Below are positions 58,861 to 64,000 of a stretch of 64,000 bases of DNA, piece after piece; within the stretch, counting starts at the first letter, position 1; every line of letters begins with the position of its first letter. Made by a program: the position numbers and the translations under genes. A model generated the notes under the pieces. The model was not told the DNA's origin and searched no databases. It saw nothing but the letters and a program-made list of their open reading frames with translations. This DNA comes from Opisthorchis felineus (lineage: Eukaryota > Platyhelminthes > Trematoda > Opisthorchiida > Opisthorchiidae), in NCBI GenBank assembly GCA_004794785.1, contig SJOL01008415.1:83164-147163 (forward strand), written 5' to 3'.

Positions 58861-61800
58861 CAAACTTCCGTCAAATTATCAGGAACCCGCAATTGGATTG
58901 AAAACGCTGAAGAGATGTCCATGAATGGGTACACATCTTCCTAGATATTCTACTCAATTAGTTCATACATGGTCGAATGTTGTCTTTAAAGGATCCTGGC
59001 GGGTTTTGCAGCTCGGCCGTTACTTATCACCCCGTTATAAAACCAAGCAGACCGGGGAAGGCCAAAACCGCCCTTGATTTTGCTGCTGAGTCCCGTAGGA
59101 AGTTGCACAATCAAGCGTTGACGCGTGAGTCCAAATCAGTGAGAGGTCCACCCAATGTTTTAACACAATCCTAGGACGTAAAACGTCTTTCTGCTTCTCT
59201 GTTTGGTGCAAACCTCTCACTGTCCTTCACCAGTTCTGCATCCGGGGGAGGAGCAGCCTGTTAATTATTAGTCGATTGTTCAAAAGAAAATCAGTACGCC
59301 ATCCTAACCTACGCTGCAGGTTACTTTGTCTCCATTGCCGGGGAAGCAATTGTCATAGTCGTTCAGCTTAGGCATGTGTTAAGAAAAGGGTGCTTTCGTC
59401 TGGTGAAATGGAAAGCCAACCACAACGTTGCACCTGCAATATCCTTAGCATTGAGTGCTCTTCTTTTGTAGTGATCATAACGTAACTGGAATTAAAATAG
59501 TGCTCATCCTCAGGGTTCGCTGAGACGTTAATAGCGCTAGTCTTGAAGCGCAGATGAACAATTATGGTGTCCAGCAGTACGAGGAGTATGCTTACATGTG
59601 TGGCCCTACTTTACGACCATTCAGTTTTCCAGGCCGTATCGCTTGTCTGTAGATAGCTTATACAAGGGCTGTGCGAGGCTGGCAAATGATAAGTCCATCC
59701 CCCTTCATCGGATTATGCGAAAGGTGGCACCAGTGGCCTGTTGATTTGCGCTACATCAAGGAGTCTCGGGATCCTGGTTTTATGAGACACATCAAATCGA
59801 GTTTAATTAAATCAAGTTTAACTCCATATACTCTCATATTCCTCTGATGCTGGAATCCAAGTCACCCACCATTAAAGGATAACTGTTTGTACGGAAATGT
59901 CATGTGGTCAGGCAGTGGATAAATCTTGTGCGGCTCCTAGGGGGGTAACAACGTGGAGCTTGACAGCGCATGCAGCGGTCAAGTCTCACATTCTATCAGA
60001 CGAAGTAATAATGCGGGGTATTTACGCCATTGTTCCATACTGTCTAAATAATACAACGGCTCGGTTAGCAATTTTCTTTGCGGATCCCGATCAGATTATC
60101 CGTGAATATGCCAAGGCCTGTAGCCGGCGACCTACTTTTCCCGTACTGAACCATGCTGAAACCAATTATGGGGATAAAGATCGACAACCTCATTCAAACT
60201 AATCCGGCCTTTATGCAGTTAACACAGCAGGGTTGCTGTACAAGAGCCAAATGCATTAGAGGCGCTATGAGCAGCAGAACGTTAAGCCTCATGCTAATTT
60301 GGGAAGTTAACTGCCTTTAAGAAAGGGCGCAGGGTGGCACCCAGGTTGGTGGCAGCCGACAAATGTGATTACGAATTCTTCAACCAGCAGCGGATTCAGT
60401 TGGGCGCTCCAACCACAAGTCTGGTGAGCACGCTAGCAAGGTACAAGTCCTCATATCCTAATTCGGGATTGTAAAGAAGTTGCTGAACGTCGAAAATGGT
60501 CACGTACCTGTCTTAAGTGCGGGCCACTATATTCCACACCGACGGCTCGGATAATGTCCCCTTCTCTTTGGAGCTCACGCACGTCATGGAGGAACCCTTT
60601 CACTCGATACAAGAGGTCATTTCGAACTGTTGGATGTGTAGTGTAGTAGGTCCCATAACAGACGCTATGGATACAAGTTCGTGCGTTTCCAAAGTAGCAG
60701 CGGCCACACGAAAGTTGTTTGGCTTCTGTCAATATGCATTTCTTATAGCTAATGCATTTTGACAATTAGGTGTGGTAACCCAGAGTTTATGTTTGGTGGA
60801 ATCGGCTCTTTCTCTGTAGATGCTGGAAGTGAGATGGGTAGAAGTCCATGTGAACCCGGCCAGAGGAAGTGTTCAAACAGGCCACTGTGTCACGAGATTG
60901 TGTAGCGTCTCAGCCATCCAAGGGTCAGCCATTGAAGTGAGGCTTGGGAAAAAGTTCTTTAGCTTGTCAGGCGGGTCACGTAGAAGTACTGTCGAGACAA
61001 GCTTGGTCCGATTAGGCCCTTACGATCTGTGCATCTGAGGCTAACAGGACCTTGAACTGACCGGTCTCTCATCTCCATTCGGGAGGGCCATGGATGCAGT
61101 AGGAATTTTGGCTCCAACAGCTGGCTTTTATGAAGGCAGTTTTTAATGCAACGGGTAGTGACTTGGTATTATCACAAACTCTTACGTAGGGATGAAAACA
61201 AACGCAGCACATTTTCGGTGCTTTTAAGGGACGTTGAAGGAGAGTTCCAACGTCACCAGAGATGACTACGTTAGTGCTGATATTTATACTTCACCACTGC
61301 ACAAGCACAAATTTAAATTAATCATATCTGAAGCCTGAAATCGAAAGTAAGAGGTAATCGTGAATGAAGGGTCTGGTGGTGGCCCGTTTCGAGCACTTCT
61401 GGGTCTCTAAACCTTCAAGGGTTCAGTCGGACAACCTTGAAAAAATCAGACCACGGATACCACTGATATCTATTAGCTTTCATTCCTTGCAGTGCCTCCA
61501 GCCAAGCTCGGGGAGCCATCTGGACATCGTCCTGGGATATGGACCGCAACAGCAGCACTTTAACTTGATGCAATACCTTTCTCATCCTCTTCCGAGTCAT
61601 AATCTGTCGAATTCGCGTGGCGGAATATTCTGTCACCCTGCAAGCTGAACAAAAATGGACGCAGGTCCAAAGGGACCATTGTGCTTGCAGGTTCGCATTG
61701 TTGTTAGACAAATAAACTCTAGGGGGCTACGCAAAAACGGTTTTTCATGCAAAATATTTGTTCCTCGTGGTGACCATATCAGAACCTTTGCGGAAAAAAG

Positions 61801-63523
61801 GCCGGTGGCACAGTTCATAATGACGTAAGGTGCCCACTGCTTCTGAAACGAGGTGATGAAATCGGTCGGTCATTTTTTAGTGTAAGCCAGTCACCGGTGA
61901 TAGACCCAGGCAGTTATTTACGCGCGCCGTCCAGTGGTGCGCTAAATGAATTAATTGTCCAAGCTATTTAACGCCAGACCTCTGAAAGCAAGGCTTGGCT
62001 TTAAGGCCTGCTATTATCGCCCTGGCAGTAGGCTGCAGACTCTCACACAGCCTCATTGTTTGTGCCTAGCGTTTGCATTATAGTTCACCGGTACATCTAA
62101 GACTTGGCAGTAAAATTAAAGCTCACATTCATTTAATCGTTGTTCACTGTTCTGAAGTTTTGGTCTGTTTCCCCAACCCGGCCCGTTGGTCCCAATGACA
62201 TATGCTATGTGCAACTTTCCTTACCGTGTTTCTGTTGCACATGTGATCGAAGCCATTTAAGCGGTTACGCCAATGTGGGCGTCCGGAGACCTTTGGGCGT
62301 ATAAGTTGGGTAAGCAAGGTTACAATCACAGGCATTTCCGATACATTTAAGTGGCTACGCTGGTGGCGTACGGAAATCAGGCGGCGCAGACAGACGTGGC
62401 TATTGTAGCTGTCGTTGCCTGATACAGGAGTTTGGAGTGGGGTGGGGGCGCAATTGAGTTAAAGAGAGAGAGGTTATGAAATGTGGAGATTCCTAGAGAA
62501 AAGCCCGAAAAGCTGATGGAGGTCTCTTTAAAATCTTCATGAGATGATGCATACCGATAGTGTAACTGGATGTTAAGTAAAATCTTGGACTAAAGGAGGT
62601 TTCCTAATCGTCCCGTAGGTTTTCACGCTCTGAACGGCCCCTTCGTCTAAATATGTCCCATTTAAAATATCACAAGTCACGACAGCGCTCTAAACACATA
62701 TTCAACCTTTCGATCTGGGACCTGGAACCAAATTTCACCAGCTTTCAGCCGTTTCTTCATTCCCTTCATTTTCCACCGTAGGTATACGAGTCGATTAAAT
62801 AGGGGTTTTCTCTCCTCTCTAGTCGTCCAACGCCAGATAATTCGTGCCACATCCAGCCCTGCCGTTTCGGCCCTCTGGAGTTAACCCTGACAGCAAACCA
62901 TACCCCACTATACACGCCCCCGAACATCGCCCTCCTTTACAACACTCACTTTCGAACTATTTACCCTATAAGCAAGCCATGCTTCTACAATTTAGGGTTA
63001 ACCACGGTCCGATTGTTTTCAGTTCTATCTTGCCTGTCTCACCAATTTGAGACAAGCTAAGCTTGACCCCGTAGGACGAATAATTTGGTCTCATGGGTTT
63101 AGGCACTACTACCTCAGTTGAGGGCCACCATTACCAGTGGTAAATCCCACTTTCCTCAACCTTTTTTCGGTCACGAACCCCGAGCGCGAGACAAGACCTG
63201 ACCTAATGAACCCAGTCTATGAACTTTTGGTATCCTACTCAACATATCTATTGACCAACTGCAGCTATTACGGAATGCCCGAGTTTTCAAAGGGAACCAC
63301 TGAATCTGACTTCTAAATCCTGGATCGTTTAAAGAGAGAAGACTACCTACTACTAGCTATAAAGACCATGCGTCTCGCCATTTCCGTAACAGTGTCCAAT
63401 CATCAAGTGAACTGAAAGCTCCAACATCCTTTAAACGCTTCGAAAAACCTGTACTTTAGTTCGGAACGAATCTAAATAATGAGATGAATCTCAGAGCCTC
63501 CAAATTTTAGTCCATGTTTGCTT
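58861..63523. other. no gene supported; upstream of the kinase gene
   Basis: No recognisable domain. 62640-63060 is C-rich, like LINE sense sequence, but shows no motif. A short perfect inverted repeat TGTCTCA/TGAGACA lies at 63035-63054. No promoter element can be assigned for the kinase gene with confidence. Confidence 0.4.
62254..62374 (+). repeat. imperfect two-copy direct repeat
   Basis: CATTTAAGCGGTTACGCC then GGGCGTCCGGA (62254-62287) is echoed by CATTTAAGTGGCTACGCT then GGCGTACGGA (62344-62374), about 90 bp apart. Confidence 0.5.
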
Positions 63524-64000
63524 ATGACGACTGGTCGCACAGTAGCTCATTATGAGTTTAAAGAAGTATTAGGAACGTAAGTTTTCAACAGTATTTAAAT
63601 ACATACATCTAAGTGGTGCGTTTTCTGAAGTAAGATTGGCGGAAAATCAGAGAAATCCAGGCGTATTTGTTGCCATCAAATGCATCCGGAAAAAGTTTCT
63701 TTCGAATAGCCAGTCTACAGGAGATGCAACAAGAGAGGCTTTATCGCGAAAGGAGGCCTTGGAAAATGAAATAGAAGTTCTCAGGAGGTGAGCGTATTAG
63801 ACAAATGCACATTTCTCGTTGTAGGCTCCAGCATCCTAATATTGTGCAACTCATTGAAGTACTGGAGGACGACGAATGCTATTACCTTGTAATGGAGCTG
63901 TAACGTTTTGCTGTAAAAAGTGATCGTTTGAAAACTTTAAGGGTTACAGGTGGTGAGCTGTTCGACAGAATCGTTCAGAAAGGGAGTTACACAGAACGCG
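63524..64000 (+). CDS. calcium/calmodulin-dependent protein kinase type I-like, 5' end (4 exons)
   Basis: Exons 63524-63576, 63614-63787, 63825-63899 and 63942-64000 (open at the window edge) join in frame; introns are 37, 37 and 42 nt, all GT-AG and phase 2. The first ATG after an in-frame stop (63485) is at 63524. The 120 residues seen cover kinase subdomains I-V. YEFKEVLGTGAFSEVRLAE includes the glycine-rich loop (residues 16-24). VAIK holds the ATP-binding Lys (residue 40). ALENEIEVLRRLQHPNIVQL contains the helix-C Glu. YYLVMELVTGGELFDRIVQK is the hinge and the start of the substrate region. LVSGGELFDRIxEKGxYTE is diagnostic of CaMK1/CaMK4-type serine/threonine kinases. About 13 residues more than in vertebrate CaMK1 lie between VAIK and helix C (residues 46-65). 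The catalytic loop, activation loop and calmodulin-binding segment lie beyond the window. Confidence 0.93.

Noticed and set aside
60451..60765. 104-codon minus-strand frame (contains FLHDVRELQREGDIIRAV)
   Set aside because: It looks somewhat protein-like but matches no family I know and has no flanking element structure; not enough to call.
61415..61711. 98-codon minus-strand frame
   Set aside because: Charged and open, but no motif; overlapping frame on the other strand equally long.
63029..63056. Inverted repeat TGTCTCA/TGAGACA as a terminator or element end
   Set aside because: Seven base pairs alone, with no associated features; expected by chance.
1..64000. CRISPR arrays, operons, rRNA genes
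   Set aside because: No regularly spaced repeats, no bacterial-style gene clusters and no rRNA sequence; the window is eukaryotic.

Overview
The window is eukaryotic and looks like gene-poor, transposon-rich DNA of a parasitic flatworm, most likely a digenean trematode. This is an inference from four things: the mix of non-LTR (RTE-like, CR1/SR1-like), Penelope-like and BEL/Pao elements; a tRNA-derived SINE whose translation recurs in trematode hypothetical proteins; introns of only 37-42 nt in both host genes found; and roughly balanced base composition.

Two host genes can be supported. One is a small two-exon gene on the minus strand (24445-24741) for an 85-residue, probably mitochondrial, single-pass membrane protein with similarity to the Deltameth_res / COX7B-like family. 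The other is the 5' end of a CaMK1-type kinase gene (63524 to the right edge) with four exons and three phase-2 micro-introns. Almost everything else recognisable is mobile DNA.

Layout. 0-16 kb: mostly featureless, with a Penelope-like RT relic (2.6-3.2 kb), an RTE 3' end (4.1-4.85 kb), a fold-back MITE (10.49 kb), a hammerhead-ribozyme core 60 bp after it (10.65 kb), and a possible Gypsy-like protease relic (14.3-15 kb). 16-24.2 kb: five tRNA-derived SINEs and a nest in which a plus-strand RTE endonuclease is split by a SINE with an 11-bp target duplication and, apparently, by a minus-strand RTE copy; RTE RT sequence resumes at 21.9 kb. 24.4-24.75 kb: the mitochondrial-protein gene. 25.6-28.8 kb: a nearly full-length CR1-like LINE on the minus strand, with a diverged second copy at 56.3-58.9 kb. 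28.9-37.6 kb: a minus-strand Penelope-like element in two pieces, separated by a decayed plus-strand LINE (copy C), which itself contains an unidentified minus-strand reading frame (33.6-35.0 kb). 38-51.7 kb: more copies (A, B, D) of that LINE family, whose sense strand is C-rich and whose 3' region is about 2.7 kb long. A BEL/Pao LTR element (44114-47746) with two LTRs and a 5-bp target duplication sits in copy D. 55-56.2 kb: a second BEL/Pao integrase relic. 58.9-63.5 kb: nothing recognised.

The mobile elements are broken by frameshifts, stops or deletions, although single domains remain open in some copies (RT of LINE copy A; RT with FADD in the 25.6 kb LINE). The main interest is the insertion history and two candidate structured RNAs: the hammerhead at 10.65 kb and a hairpin-plus-long-stem element shared by LINE copies A and B.
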